Of a DNA stretch of 64,000 nucleotides, positions 44,901 through 56,008 are shown piece by piece. This DNA is from Platanthera guangdongensis. Its lineage: Eukaryota; Streptophyta; Magnoliopsida; Asparagales; Orchidaceae. Position numbers and translations under genes: made by a program. How positions within the stretch are numbered: the first letter of the stretch is position 1; each line of letters starts with the position of its first letter. The DNA is taken from the NCBI GenBank assembly GCA_039583875.1, contig CM077149.1:25185194-25249193 (forward strand), written 5' to 3'. A model generated the notes under the pieces. The model did no database searches. It was given only the letters and a program-made list of their open reading frames with translations, and was not told where the DNA came from.

Positions 44901-46760
44901 TGTTGAATTCTGTGAAGTGAAAGTGGGTGAATGGAAGGCTTGGGAAACCTATCCGCGCAGACTACGCGGACAGGGTTGGCGGACTGCTAGGTCGGCAGGG
45001 ATGTTGCAGGCGGTTTGCTCTGTGGCGGCCTGGGCGGTCTGTTCGCGCGGACTACGCGGACAGCAGCGGCGGTCTGACAGGCCAGTGTTTGCTCAGCAGG
45101 CGGTTGACTGTCAGGAAGTAACCGGGTGGATAGAAATGCTATCCGCGGAGTCCGGCATAAAGCGGACTGAAGGACTGGAGCTCGGCAGACCGGTTTGGCA
45201 GTTGCCTTGGTCTTGCTCTGGTGCAGCGGGAAGCCGCGGAGACCGCCGGTCAGCACGGACAGAAACTGGAGGTCGCCCGGTATGGCGGGCTAGATCCAGT
45301 GTCCGCCAGTAAGTGCGGACTGGCCCTTGTGGCCAGTGGACTGGACTTGGTGTGATCTGAACCAAGTCCAGGATGGCTCAGTCCGGGGAGATCGCGCAGT
45401 GGAGCGCGGGCTGGTTTCTCAGTCCGCCAAGCGTAGTAGAAGTGTTGTTGCTTTGTTTGCTAGCTTTGGGAAATGCGGACTGGAGAATTGCTTGTGCAGG
45501 AGCGTGCGGACTGGAGCCAGAGTCCGCTGAGTACGGTTTAGCCTTGTGATGAGGTTATGGACTCGGGAGTTGCGGACTGGAGTCTGCTGTTAGCAGACTG
45601 GATTGGCGTGTCCGCTAAGTCCGGAGGTGCCTTGGCAATGAGGCAATGGACTTGGGATATGCGGACGGTAGACGGGTGTCCGCTGAGTCCGGCAGGTGCC
45701 TTGATGGCGAGGCTGCGGGCTCGGGTTTTGCGGGCTGATGCCTTGTCCGCAGAATGGCGGACACGGCTGTTGTGGAGTCCGGCTGTGGTGGTCCTGGCTT
45801 GGTCTCTGGCGGCAAGGCGGGCTGGATATTGGAGTCCGGCCTTGGAGAAGCTGCGGCAGACTGGCTATCTGCAAAGGAGCGGCGAACTGGAATGTGTGTC
45901 CACGGGCTGGCGGACACACTTGTTCTAGCTGCGGGATGTGGCGGTGATCCTATCGGCTAGGGCGGTGACCATACTCATCATCGTGCCTATAAATAGGACT
46001 CATGTCACATCAGGAGAAAAGGAACCTAGACCGAAGTAAGTGAACAGTATTTGAGCTCGCATAAGTTGCTACGGTCTGGACTTTGGTGTCCGCGCGGATA
46101 GAGAGTTGACCCGGTTGTGCTGTGCAGGTTGTGCGGATATCGCTGGAAAGCCAGGACTTGGCTCTGATTGTGGTCAGGGACAGTGCGGACTCTGCGGTTA
46201 AGCAACAGGCGGTAAACAGCAGGTCTCGGATTACGACCAGGCGGTCTTCTCTTTGGCAACTTGGTTCGGGGTTCTGGAAGTCGCCTGCTTCAGGCGGACT
46301 GTTCCATTCGGTGACGCAGCTTGTGCGGTCTGACGGCCTGCAGATCGGCGATGAAGAGCAAAGCATTGGAATAAGGGTGAGTCCGCGCGGCTTGGGTTGC
46401 GGTCTGGCGACCTGGCGGAGTGAGCGGACTCCACATCAGTAGGTCGGCGGCTTGTTGATTGAGTCCGCGCGGCTTGTTTTTTGTTCTTGTCTTTGTAACT
46501 GTCTCTGCTCTCCCGGTGTTGGGTTTTGGTGAAGCATGTCTCGCCATGTATGTCTCGCCTTGTAAAGAAGTTTGCTCTTGATCAATAAAGAAGCTTGTGC
46601 TGCATGTGTTGCTGGTTGTTACTGCTTTGTTGAGATAACCCCTGCTAACTCCATGATTCGGGAAAACTTTCAACATTATAAGTGGGCGTATTCTCCTTCG
46701 GTTTGTTGAGTTTTCAATAGGGTATCCAAGGGGGCGTCTGCGGTTTGTTGAATTTTAACA
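44901..46760 (+). repeat. Copia-2 5' LTR
   Basis: GCGGAC/GTCCGC word cluster from about 44950 to 45920, then TATAAATA at 45988-45995. Ends TTTTAACA before the primer site. Differs from the 3' LTR at roughly 30 positions by eye. Confidence 0.93.
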
Positions 46761-46772
46761 TGGTATCAGAGC
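46761..46772 (+). other. Copia-2 primer binding site (tRNA-iMet)
   Basis: TGGTATCAGAGC, the standard complement of initiator tRNA-Met, directly behind the LTR. Confidence 0.93.
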
Positions 46773-46846
46773 AACGTTGTTGGAGTGGTCAAGCAGTGCT
46801 CAATGGAAGTAGTTGCTCGTCTGTAGAGGAAACCATTGGTAGAACC

Positions 46847-49501
46847 ATGGCAGTGGAGGATGCAAGTTGTCTTGGTATTGATCTTCTTACAGAGATGAAC
46901 TGTGAACGGTGGAAGTCCTGTATGAAGAGATTTCTTCTTGGTGAGGACCTTTGGGAGGTTGTATGCGGAGCAGGAAGACAAGAGGATACTACTGGCAATG
47001 CTGAGGTGATGAGAGCTTGGAAGGAGGCAAATGCGAAAGCGGAGTCTATTCTCAAGCAGGTGATCTCATCGGAGCTCTTGGACCACATCAGTGGATGTCG
47101 GTCAGATGCGGAGGTCTGGACTTCCCTTGATGGGTTGTTCAGGAAGAAGGTGAAGGTTGCTGCTGAAGATGGTCCCTCTACTTCGTATTAGGAAGAAAGG
47201 GGTGTTTCTCCTAGGCATGATAGGAAGAGGAAGGAAGGACCAAGGTGCTATAAATGCAAGCAGCAAGGTCATCTTCGGAAGGAGTGCAAGGTTCTCTTGC
47301 TCTCGGCGAACATTGCTCAGGTAGGGAGGAAGGAGAAGAACGTAGTTGGGATATCAACTAGTTCTGGACTTGATCGGAGGAATGCCAGTGATAGTGCAGC
47401 TATCTGGCATGAAAGACTGGGGCATGTAGGGATGGACAAGCTGAAAGCAATGGCGGAAAGAAGACTCGTAAGAGGCTTGCCTATATTGTCATCCTATGGC
47501 GATGGTCGGGGGTGTGCGGGATGTCAGGAAAGTGGAGCCTATCGCTTCATGGTTGACAAAGCACAATCCAGATGTAATGCACCATTGGTGGTTGTCCATT
47601 GTACTCTGGTGGGACCGACCGTCACGGCCAGTCTTGGAGGCAGCAGGTTCATGCTGATATTGGTTGATGACTATTCTAGGTATACTTGGGTATACTTTAT
47701 GAAGAAGAAGTCCAACATGGTACGCTTGTTTGTGGAGTTCAAGAAGCTTGTGGCAGGCCAGCTTGGTCGGAGTATCAAGGTGTTGAGGACAAGTATCGAT
47801 GGTGAGTTTGGCTCAACCGAGTTCTCACGCTTTTGCAGGAAGCAAGGGATCCGGATGGAGCTTTCTTGTGGACATACTTCACAACAAGGTAGTATTGCAG
47901 CTCGGATGATCCGTTGGTTAACGGAGACCTGCAAGTGTTGGCTTCAGAGTAAAGGCGTTCCGAAGGCTCTTTGGGCGGAAGGAATAGCCTATGCTGCTCA
48001 TGTCATCAACCGGATGCCTCTTAGTCCGATCATAATGAAGACTCCTTATGAGCTGATGTTCGGAGTGAAGCCCTCAGTGAAGCACCTTCGGGTGTTTGGA
48101 TCTACCTGCTATATACACTATCCGGGTGCTCTCAAGACAAAGCTAGTCTTTGTTGGGTATGATGAGCAGAGAAGAAGATGGAGGTGTATGGATCCTGTGA
48201 CGAAGAAACTCATAGTGTCGAGAGACATTGTTTTCGATGAGTTGACGTCGTATTGGGGTAGCTCTTATGTGGAGCTAGAGATAAGCAGGTCAGATGGTGG
48301 GCTGAAGGAGGCTGCTGCTAAGGAAGTGGAGTTGCCTGAGTCACCAGGTACTCCAGGTTGTTCTAGCTCCGGGGCAAAGGCGTCAGAGTCGGGAAGAAGG
48401 GGGAGCGATGCTCCAGGATCTTCTGGCTCGAAGGCGGAGGCTTCCGGTTCAGGAAGCAAGGGGAGCGATGTTCCAGGCAGTTCTTGTTCAAGAGGGGAGT
48501 CTTCTAGTTCAGGTAGCAGGGGGAGCGTTGCTCCATATGCTTTTGGTTCCAGTAAGGAGGCGTCTTATTCAGGAAGCAAAGGGAGCATTGTTCCGGGTTT
48601 GCCCGGGAACGGAGCTGGTTCAATAGCAGCAGAGGTGGTTAGCAATGATCAGGTTCTTCGGAGATCGAAGAGGATCAGTAAGCCACCAGCTCGATATAGT
48701 GAAGGGAACACGGCGGACTTGGTCCCGTGTTTCCTTGTTAGCCCTCAGGTCGAGCAAGGTACTTCTGGCTGTGATGACCCCACTAGAATCAAGGAGGTGG
48801 TTGAGACCAAGTCTGAAGAGGTGACTTCTCTCAGAGGCAACGAGGCTTGGACTTCAGTATCCAAGGAAGTTGGTGATACTCCTGTGATGCAAGAGTGGAG
48901 GTTGAAGCTGAAGAAGGCAGAGGGAAGCATGACACTTTTTTGGAGATGCTGGAGGGCTCCCTCATGGTCCAAGATATGCGGGGCGAGGACTATGTCTTTG
49001 ACATCTCTTCGTAGATGCTATCGGAAGGACCAGGTGCAAGGTTACGGGAGCTGCTGGAGTTATTCACCACTTCTCACTTCAAGGGGGAGTGTTGAATTCT
49101 GTGAAGTGAAAGTGGGTGAATGGAAGGCTTGGGAAACCTATCCGCGCGGACTATGCGGACAGGGTTGGCGGACTGCTAGGTCGGCAGGGATGTTGCAGGT
49201 GGTTTGCTCTGTGGCGGCCTGGGCGGTCTGTTCGCGCGGACTATGCGGACAGCAGCGGCGGTCTGACAGGCCAGTGTTTGCTCAACAGGCGGTTGACTCC
49301 CAGGAAGTAACCGGGCGGATAGAAATGCTATCCGCGGAGTCCGGCATAAAGCGGACTGAAGGACTGGAGCTCGGCAGACCGGTTTGGCAGTTGCCTTGGT
49401 CTTGCTCTGGTGCAGCGGGAAGCCGCGGAGACCGCCGGTCAGCGCGGACAGAAACTGGAGGTCGCCCGGTATGGCGGGCTAGATCCAGTGTCCGCCAGTA
49501 A
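46847..49501 (+). pseudogene. Copia-2 gag-integrase frame with substituted catalytic triad
   Basis: One frame from MAVEDASCLGIDLL, broken only by a TAG at 47189-47191. Gag loses its middle, CYKCKQQGHLRKEC (47249-47290) remains, protease is absent, and integrase starts at IWHERLGHVGMDKL. Zinc residues (H, H, CAGC) are kept. All three catalytic positions are changed: Thr at 47603-47605, Ser at 47792-47794, Ala at 47900-47902, while the flanks stay like copia-1 (VDDYSRYTWVYF, TETCKCWLQ, HVINRMPL). Behind integrase is a Ser/Gly-rich repeat of about 25 residues in four to five copies (48370-48600). RT and RNase H are missing and the frame runs into the 3' LTR. Confidence 0.85.
49081..49089 (+). 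other. Copia-2 polypurine tract
   Basis: AAGGGGGAG directly before the 3' LTR, identical to that of copia-1. Confidence 0.9.
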
Positions 49502-50949
49502 GTGCGGACTGGCCCTTGTGGCCAGTGGACTGGACTTGGTGTGATCTGAACCAAGTCCAGGATGGCTCAGTCCGGGGAGATCGCGCAGTGGAGCGCGGGC
49601 TGGTTTCTAAGTCCGCCAAGCGTAGTAGAAGTGTTGTTGCCTTGTTTGCTAGCTTGGGGAAATGCGGACTGGAGAATTGCTTGTGCAGGAGCGTGCGGAC
49701 TGGAGCCAGAGTCCGCTGAGTCCGGTTTAGCCTTGTGATGAGGTTATGGACTCGGGAGTTGCGAACTGGAGTCTGCTGTTAGCAGACTGGATTGGCGTGT
49801 CCGCTAAGTCCGGAGGTTCCTTGGCAATGAGGCAATGGACTTGGGATATGCGGACGGTAGCCGGGTGTCCGCTGAGTCCGGCAGGTGCCTTGATGGCGAG
49901 GCTGCGGGCTCGGGTTTTGCGGGCTGATGCCTTGTCCGCAGAATGGCGGACACGGCTGTTGTGGAGTCCGGCTGTGGTGGTCCTGGCTTGGTCTCTGGCG
50001 GCAAGGCGGGCTGGATATTGGAGTCCGGCCTTGGAGAAGCTGGGGCGGACTGGCTATCTGTACAGGAGCGGTGAACTGGAATGTGTGTCCGCGGGCTGGC
50101 GGACACACTTGTTCTAGCTGCGGGAAGTGGCGGTGATCCTATCGGCTAGGGCGGTGACCATACTAATCATCGTTCCTATAAATAGGACCCATGTCACATC
50201 AGGAGAAAAGGAACCTAGACTGAAGTAAGTGAATAGTATTTGAGCTCGCGTAAGTTGCTGCGGTCTGGACTTTGGTGTCCGCGCGGATAGAGAGTTGACC
50301 CGGTTGTGCTGTGCAGGTTGTGCGGATAGCGCTGGAAAGCCAGGACTTGGCTCTGATTGCTGTCAGGGACAGTGCGGACTCTGCGGTTAAGCAACAGGCG
50401 GTAAACAGCAGGTCGCGGATTGCGACCAGGCAGTCTTCTCTTTGGCAACTTGGTTCGGGGTTCTGAAAGTCGCCTGCTTCAGGCGGACTGTTCCATTCGG
50501 TGACGCAGCTTGTGCGGTCTGGCGGCCTGCAGATCGGCGGTGAAGAGCTAAGCATTGGAATAAGGGTGAGTCCGCGCGGCTTGGGTTGCGGTCTGGCGAC
50601 CTGGCGGACTGAGCGGACTCCACAACAGTAGGTCGGCGGCTTGTTGATTGAGTCCGCGCGGCTTGTTTTTTGTTCTTGTCTTTGTAACTGTCTCTGCTCT
50701 CCCGGTGTTGGGTTTTGGTGAAGCATGTCTCGCCATGTATGTCTCGCCTTGTAAAGAAGTTTGCTCTTGATCAATAAAGAAGCTTGTGCTGCATGTGTTG
50801 CTGGTTGTTACTGCTTTGTTGAGATAACCCCTGCTAACTCCACGATCCGGGAAAACTTTCAACATTATAAGTGGGTGTATTCTCCTTCGGTTTGTTGAGT
50901 TTTCAACAGGGTATCCAAGGGGGCGTCTGCGGTTTGTTGAATTTTAACA
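49090..50949 (+). repeat. Copia-2 3' LTR
   Basis: 1860 bp, same length as the 5' LTR. TATA box TATAAATA at 50177-50184. Followed by TGAGA. Confidence 0.93.
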
Positions 50950-50954
50950 TGAGA
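50950..50954. repeat. Copia-2 target site duplication, right
   Basis: TGAGA, identical to 44896-44900. Confidence 0.93.
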
Positions 50955-52401
50955 TATTGAACTCAGGAAGATTTGAGCCTTGCTGCAGGGTGAGTAGGCC
51001 TTCAATATTTCAGTCTTGACCAGATGGTATCCAGGAACTTCTTTGACAGATATAATATTTGTTGTCCTCTGAAGAATCCTGAGATGAAGAAGGAAGAAGA
51101 CTCTTGATTTTTGATTGATGTTCTTCTTCTTCTTCAGCTTGCTATTCTTCCTCTGGTCTAGGGCTTCTGATTTCTCTACTGTGTTATTGCCCTGTGTATC
51201 CTGTTCACTATTTTTACACGAGAAGGAAGGAGAGAAACTCTATTCACTGTGTCTCTAGAAGAAAGAGGAAAAATCCTTTTTATATTTTTCATGAAATCTT
51301 CCATCTGAATTTTGAATTCCTTCATTCAATGCTGACAGCCTGCAGAAAATTTGCATTGATTGATTTCCCCAACTGTCCGATTGAAAAACGACAAGCAATA
51401 ATCCTGATGAAGTCTATAATCAATGTTACGTCTAACGGTAATATTCAGAGAATATTTAGCACTGACTACTCAGGAATTATTGCAATAAATTAAGGGACAG
51501 AGGGAGGAAAAGTCCATGTCTAGAACAACATAGAAATCATTGAACAAAGAATAGAATTCGTTGACTTGGGTCCAGAGTTTGTCGAGCTGAGAAGTCAAGT
51601 TCGTCGACTAGATAATAGTTGTTTGTCGAACTGAGATCCAAGATCGTCGATATGAGGACAGATAACTGCTTTCTCTGGAACCTTGCCAATTCTGTGCACC
51701 AAGATCATCGAGCTGAGATTCTAACTTCGTCGATTGAAGAACAGAATTCCATGTTTCTTGGACTTGAGAATGTTGAAGTAACGTGCCTAGAAATCGTCGA
51801 ACTGAGAACTGGGTTCGTCGACCTAAGAACTAGTTTCGTTGAACTGAGAACTTCTAACTACTACTTGACAAATCTTGCCAAGAATGTGGTCTAAGTTCGT
51901 CGAGCTGACAAGGTGAATTCATCGACTGAAGAATGATTCTAGACTTAGAATACTTGAGTGTTTCTGGTCTTATAGTGTTGAAGTAGATGATCCAGAAATC
52001 GTCGACCTAATAATCAGATTCGTCGAGCTGATATTCTAACTTCGTCGACTGGAGTTCAGTGAGAAGAATTCTGGACTTGGAATGTTGGAAGTATATTGCC
52101 CATAGATCGCTAACCTGAGAACCAAGTTCGTCGAGCTCAGCTCAGAGAATTTTCTCTGAGTTCGTTGAGCTGAGCACGACTATCGGCGACCTGAGTTCGA
52201 CAAATGTCGAACTCATTTTTTGAGTCTTTTAAATTTCTCTAAGTCTTGAGTCTTTTGTAGTCTGTTGATGGCTGATCCATGTAGTGTTGACTCTAAGGAC
52301 ATAGTCTATACTCTAGGACTCATACATGACCCTAGCTATATATGTTGGGTCAAACATCCTAGTTTAGTGAACCTAGCCCAAATCCAACTAGGGATCCAAC
52401 A
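50955..52401 (-). repeat. SIRE 5' LTR, outer part
   Basis: From 50993 on it matches the left LTR; it ends GATCCAACA on plus. TATA box at 51277-51284 on minus; TTCGTCGA words at about 51540-52215. The flanking TCTCG at 52402 cannot be matched on the other side. Confidence 0.88.
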
Positions 52402-53378
52402 TCTCGGGTCCAACTTATGGTTCTTACCAAATCGCTTCACACCAGACATCGGGTAAACTTTTAGGAAAACCATATCCCCGATGACAAACTCCAAATTGGT
52501 CCTATGCCGATTGGCATACTTTTCATAGCGCTCCTGGGCTACCCGAAGCTTCGCTCGGATGAGCCTAACTAAAGTTTCCATCTCTTCAAGGGCTTCTGGA
52601 CCTAGCAACGGTCTCTCACCAATCTCAGCCCAAAAAAAGGAGTCCTGCAACGTCTCCCATATAAAGCTTCAAACGAGGGCCATCTGCAGACTCTCTTGAT
52701 AACTATTATTGTAAGCAAATTCCATGAGTTTGAGACACTCATCCCAAGCGCCACCGTGATCCAATATGTAACACATTATCATATCTTCCACGATCTGATT
52801 AACTCTTTGTGTTTGTCCATTCGTCTATGGATGGTAGGCGGTGGAATACCTCAAGTCGGTACGCAACCCCTCTTGCAAGCTTCTCTAGAAACGGGACGTG
52901 AACCTGGAGTCTCGATAAGATACAATACTAACAGGTACTCTATGCAACCTGATGACCTCGTCCAAATATAATTCAGCGATATTCTTCATGAAGTAGTCAA
53001 TCTTCAACGGCACGAAGTGAGAACTTTTCGTCAGTCTATCCACAATCACCCAAACTGAGTCATTCCCTCTGGGAGAGCTCGACAATCCAGTAAAAAAGTC
53101 CAACAAGATACTCTCCTATTTCCAACTCGGGATCTCCAAAGGTGCTTGCTTGCCTCTAGCCCTTCCATGATCGACCTTAACTCACTTACATGTGAAACAT
53201 TCAGATACAAACCTTGCTATATCACCCTTCATACCCATCCACCAAGCAATCTATTTCAGATCCTAGTACATTTTGGTCAAACCAGGGTGGTAGGCCACAT
53301 TAGAACCATGTGCCTCCTTACACAACTGATACCTAATAACCTTAACAGCGGGAATACAAAGCCTAACACGGTATCTCA
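52402..53378 (-). pseudogene. Chromovirus integrase fragment
   Basis: Minus-strand pieces of a Ty3/gypsy integrase close to that of the element at 61000-64000: ECFTCK with zinc residues, [32 protein letters not shown] (pieces, first D), [15 protein letters not shown] (second D region), [12 protein letters not shown], and [39 protein letters not shown] in pieces. It is bounded by the SIRE LTR on the left and by another LTR on the right. Several stops; clearly a fossil. Confidence 0.85.
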
Positions 53379-55200
53379 TGTAATGCCCCAAAATTTGAAA
53401 GTGTGACAGCCAGCGTTGGGAGCCCCATCTGGTGTCGACACAAAGGCTGCTGTGTCGACACAACGCCAGGGTGTCGACATAGGCTGTCGATGCCGGGTGT
53501 CGACACCGGGTGTCGACACAGGGTGTCGACATAGGGTCTCGACAGTGTTGACACAGGGTCTCAGTAGGGTCTTGACACAAGTTGTGTTCGAGTTTGATGC
53601 GGACGGATCGTGAACCGTGTGGTGTTCGGCCCAGTTTTTCAACTTCAGGCCCGGATCATAATCGTTCGTTTCTTTATTTTGGGATCCAACGACTGGGGGT
53701 TATTCCTACTGGGATATACCCAAGAATAGGGTTTCAAATCCCTCATTTCTGTTTACCCGCTCTCTTTCTAAGATCTAGAGAGAGGGGAGAGCAAGGAGGA
53801 AGAAGAAGGCTAGATTCGGTCACCGACAGAGTTTCGGAGCTCCAAATCGCGAGCCAACTTTGGATCTACGGAGGCAAGGAGGGTGCGGTGCTTTTCATCC
53901 GCATAATTTTCCATGGCGCCAAGGAAGAATGCTAGGGTAACGATTCTCTACTTGAGCATGTGAAGCTCTACTTCTTTTGCATAGGGAAGCTCGCTATCGA
54001 GAGTTTGTGGTGAGTTTGAGGCGTTCCTTCGGGTAGACATGAATAGTCCCCGTTGTGTACATGTAGAGTCTGTAATCAAGAACGGACATATGCATGATAT
54101 GTGAAGCCTACTAGGACAAGTTAGTCTGGATCGGTGATGTTGCATTGCATAAGGGTTGGAGAAGACTCCGTGCGAATGGTTATTTTTCGGGTTTTCTACG
54201 TCGTAGATTGCAATAGGGAGCCTTGGGGATTAACTCCTAGGTGCACCCGGAAAACTCGGCAGATGCGTGATTCTGCCAACATGGTGGCCTGAGAGCCAAC
54301 TTGAACATAACCGGGTTATGTGAAGTGTGTAACGAAAGCGAGACTCAGAGAAGTTTGACCCGCTCATATGGCTTAAATTGTCGTTGCGATGTGAGCACGG
54401 GTTAGGCGGAACCGTACCCGTTCTATGTCGTTCGGTTGGAGCCATTGGCATAGATGAGGGTCTTAGACGGTCTATGGCTTAAAATGACGTGACCAATGCC
54501 TGAAAAACAAATGCTTGTAGTTTGGTCGTCAAAGTGGCGGTGGTGGGACAAAAATGTCTATGGCTTTAATTGACGTGACATTGAGCGGTTCACCGAGAAT
54601 GTGCCCTGAGTGCACGGGGCGTGTGGTCGTGCGTGCCAACGCTTGTGATGGAATGTATATATATACTGCTTGGTTATGCTAATAAAGTGCAGGGAAGGAG
54701 CATCGCCGCCCCAAGTTGGGGGTGGGATCGTTATAATTTCGTCAGCATTGCTGACCGTTGCTTTTGTTTGCCACTGTTGCGGTGGATTGTGCTTGTAGGT
54801 ACTGCGGAGCCGAGCGGTATATAGCGGGCTAAAGCCCAAGTTGCTACGCTGGCCCTCGAAGGCCTAATGCTTAGTGTTTTCTTTTATTCATGTATGGCCG
54901 GCCTGCGTGCCAAGGTTTGGAAAACACTTTAAATTGAGTAAACAATTGTAAGGCCTTAAGGCCAGTACTTGTGTATTTGTATGATCATTCCTGTTGGATT
55001 TGTAGTGGACATTCATGCTAGTAGCTGGGTTCTTTTATTTGTAACTATTAAATTTGCTTCCGCTAGAATGCTCTGTGTAGGTTGTTGTTATGAGTTGTAT
55101 GGTTTCCATTGAGTAACCGCCCAGTCTGTCTGTGGTATATGGCGTAGGGCCCCAACCGAACCTACTGATATATGCTATGCGACGGATAGGGGGTGTTACA
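53379..55200 (+). repeat. Chromovirus-like 5' LTR (LTR A)
   Basis: Begins TGTAATGCCCCAAAATTTG and ends GGGGGTGTTACA, followed by ATTTGGTATCAAAC, a primer site of tRNA-Met type. These ends are characteristic of Tekay/Del-like LTRs. It holds a GTGTCGACAC cluster (53431-53583), a TATATATATA box at 54656-54665, and three short dispersed copies of TATGGCTTAAAATGACGTGA-like sequence (near 54369, 54472 and 54560). No matching 3' LTR in the window. Confidence 0.78.
53431..53583 (+). repeat. GTGTCGACAC cluster in LTR A
   Basis: About nine sites GTGTCGACA or degenerate forms (for example GTGTTGACACA) in 150 bp, upstream of the TATA box. Confidence 0.85.
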
Positions 55201-55508
55201 ATTTGGTATCAAACTACTGGTTTTGGTCTGGCTTAAAATGAATTCGTGGACGAATTCTTTTTAAGTGGTGGTGAGCACATGTGTGCGCATCATCGTTATA
55301 ACAGCAAAAGAACCCATGAATGTCCACTTAGTAATGAAAATACATGTGTTTGAGGAACTTGCGCATTCTTATAATTGCTTTTTACAATTTTGTTTGGTCG
55401 CTTAATGGTGTTTTATACAACTATAGGTGACTAGAAGCGATGCAGGGCCGTCAGAACGCCGAGTTTCTGAGGCTAGTAGTGCACCAAATGATGCTCCTGC
55501 AACACCTC
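55201..55508 (+). other. Primer site and leader of the LTR A element
   Basis: TGGTATCAAAC at 55204-55214 is a decayed tRNA-Met primer site. The rest is leader, with a possible gag start at 55440 (ATGCAGGGCCG). Interrupted by the SINE cluster at 55509. Confidence 0.55.
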
Positions 55509-55763
55509 TGTAACGACCCTGGCCCATTTAGACCAGGCCTCGCCGGCCTACCAGCAGCCCGGGTTTAGAGCTCAGAGGCCCGCAGGCGTGTCTCGCCCCA
55601 CGGCACCACTGGTATTAAGCCTAAACATCAAGGCCTGCAGGCCCAATGCACCCCAACCAAATCTCCGCGCCTGTTTTTCAGCAGCGGTAGGTTGTTGCCA
55701 CAGGGTTTCGAACCCAAGACCTTGATAAGACTCTCTTTCAACAGAGCTCATCACCAACTGAGC
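55509..55763 (-). mobile_element. tRNA-derived SINE, copy 1
   Basis: On minus, a tRNA-like head with box A (AGCTCAGTTGG) and box B (GGTTCGAAACC) spaced as in a tRNA, then about 180 bp of body ending GGGCCAGGGTCGTTACA. A pol III promoter followed by a non-tRNA body is the SINE structure. Head to head with copy 2. Confidence 0.75.
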
Positions 55764-56008
55764 TGTGTTGAAAGAGAGTCTTATCAAGGTCTTGGGTTCG
55801 AAAATCCTTGGCAACAACCTACCGCTGCTGAAAAACAGGCGCGGAGATATGGTTGGGGTGCATTGGGCTTGCAGGCCTTGATGTTTAGGCTTACTACCAG
55901 TGGTGCTGTGGGGCGAGACACGCCTGCGGGCCTCTGAGCTCTAAACCCGGGCTGCTGGTAGGCCGGCGAGGCCTGGTCTAAATGGGCCAGGGTCGTTACA
56001 AAAAAGTG
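55764..56008 (+). mobile_element. tRNA-derived SINE, copy 2 (5' truncated)
   Basis: Plus orientation from GTGTTGAAAGAGAGTC, lacking box A, with a damaged box B (GGTTCGAAAATCC), and ending GGTCGTTACAAAAAAGTG with an A-rich tail. Forms a hairpin with copy 1 around a loop of about 22 bases and a second one with copy 3. Confidence 0.75.

Larger units (their letters stand above)
44901..50949 (+). mobile_element. Internally deleted copia element with dead integrase (copia-2)
   Basis: Two 1860-bp LTRs (TGTTGAATTC...TTTTAACA), perfect target duplication TGAGA, tRNA-iMet primer site and polypurine tract AAGGGGGAG. The 2.3 kb interior keeps part of gag, the CCHC knuckle and integrase but lacks protease, RT and RNase H. 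LTR and integrase resemble copia-1. It must have moved with enzymes supplied by another element. It lies inside the SIRE 5' LTR. Confidence 0.94.
34107..52401 (-). mobile_element. SIRE/Maximus-type copia element, minus strand
   Basis: On the minus strand: 5' LTR (52401 down to 44396, split by copia-2), primer site 44393-44382, gag, protease, integrase, RT with YVDDIIFGS, RNase H, a second large ORF and a polypurine tract at 35516-35527, then the 3' LTR at 35515-34107. The extra ORF behind pol and the long gag identify the SIRE lineage. The 3' LTR lacks about 540 bp at its outer end, so no target duplication can be tested. Many stops show it is old. Confidence 0.9.

Noticed and set aside
45557..45928. 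Open frames within the copia LTRs (also 49746-50117, 25644-26024, 31609-31902)
   Set aside because: GC-rich LTR DNA with GCGGAC words gives open frames on both strands; no known domain and they recur only because the LTRs are repeats.
55509..56008. Inverted pair interpreted as a MITE or DNA transposon with long terminal inverted repeats
   Set aside because: Box A and box B of a tRNA promoter are present in the units and an A-rich tail ends copy 2; a fold-back of SINEs explains it better. No clear target duplication was found.
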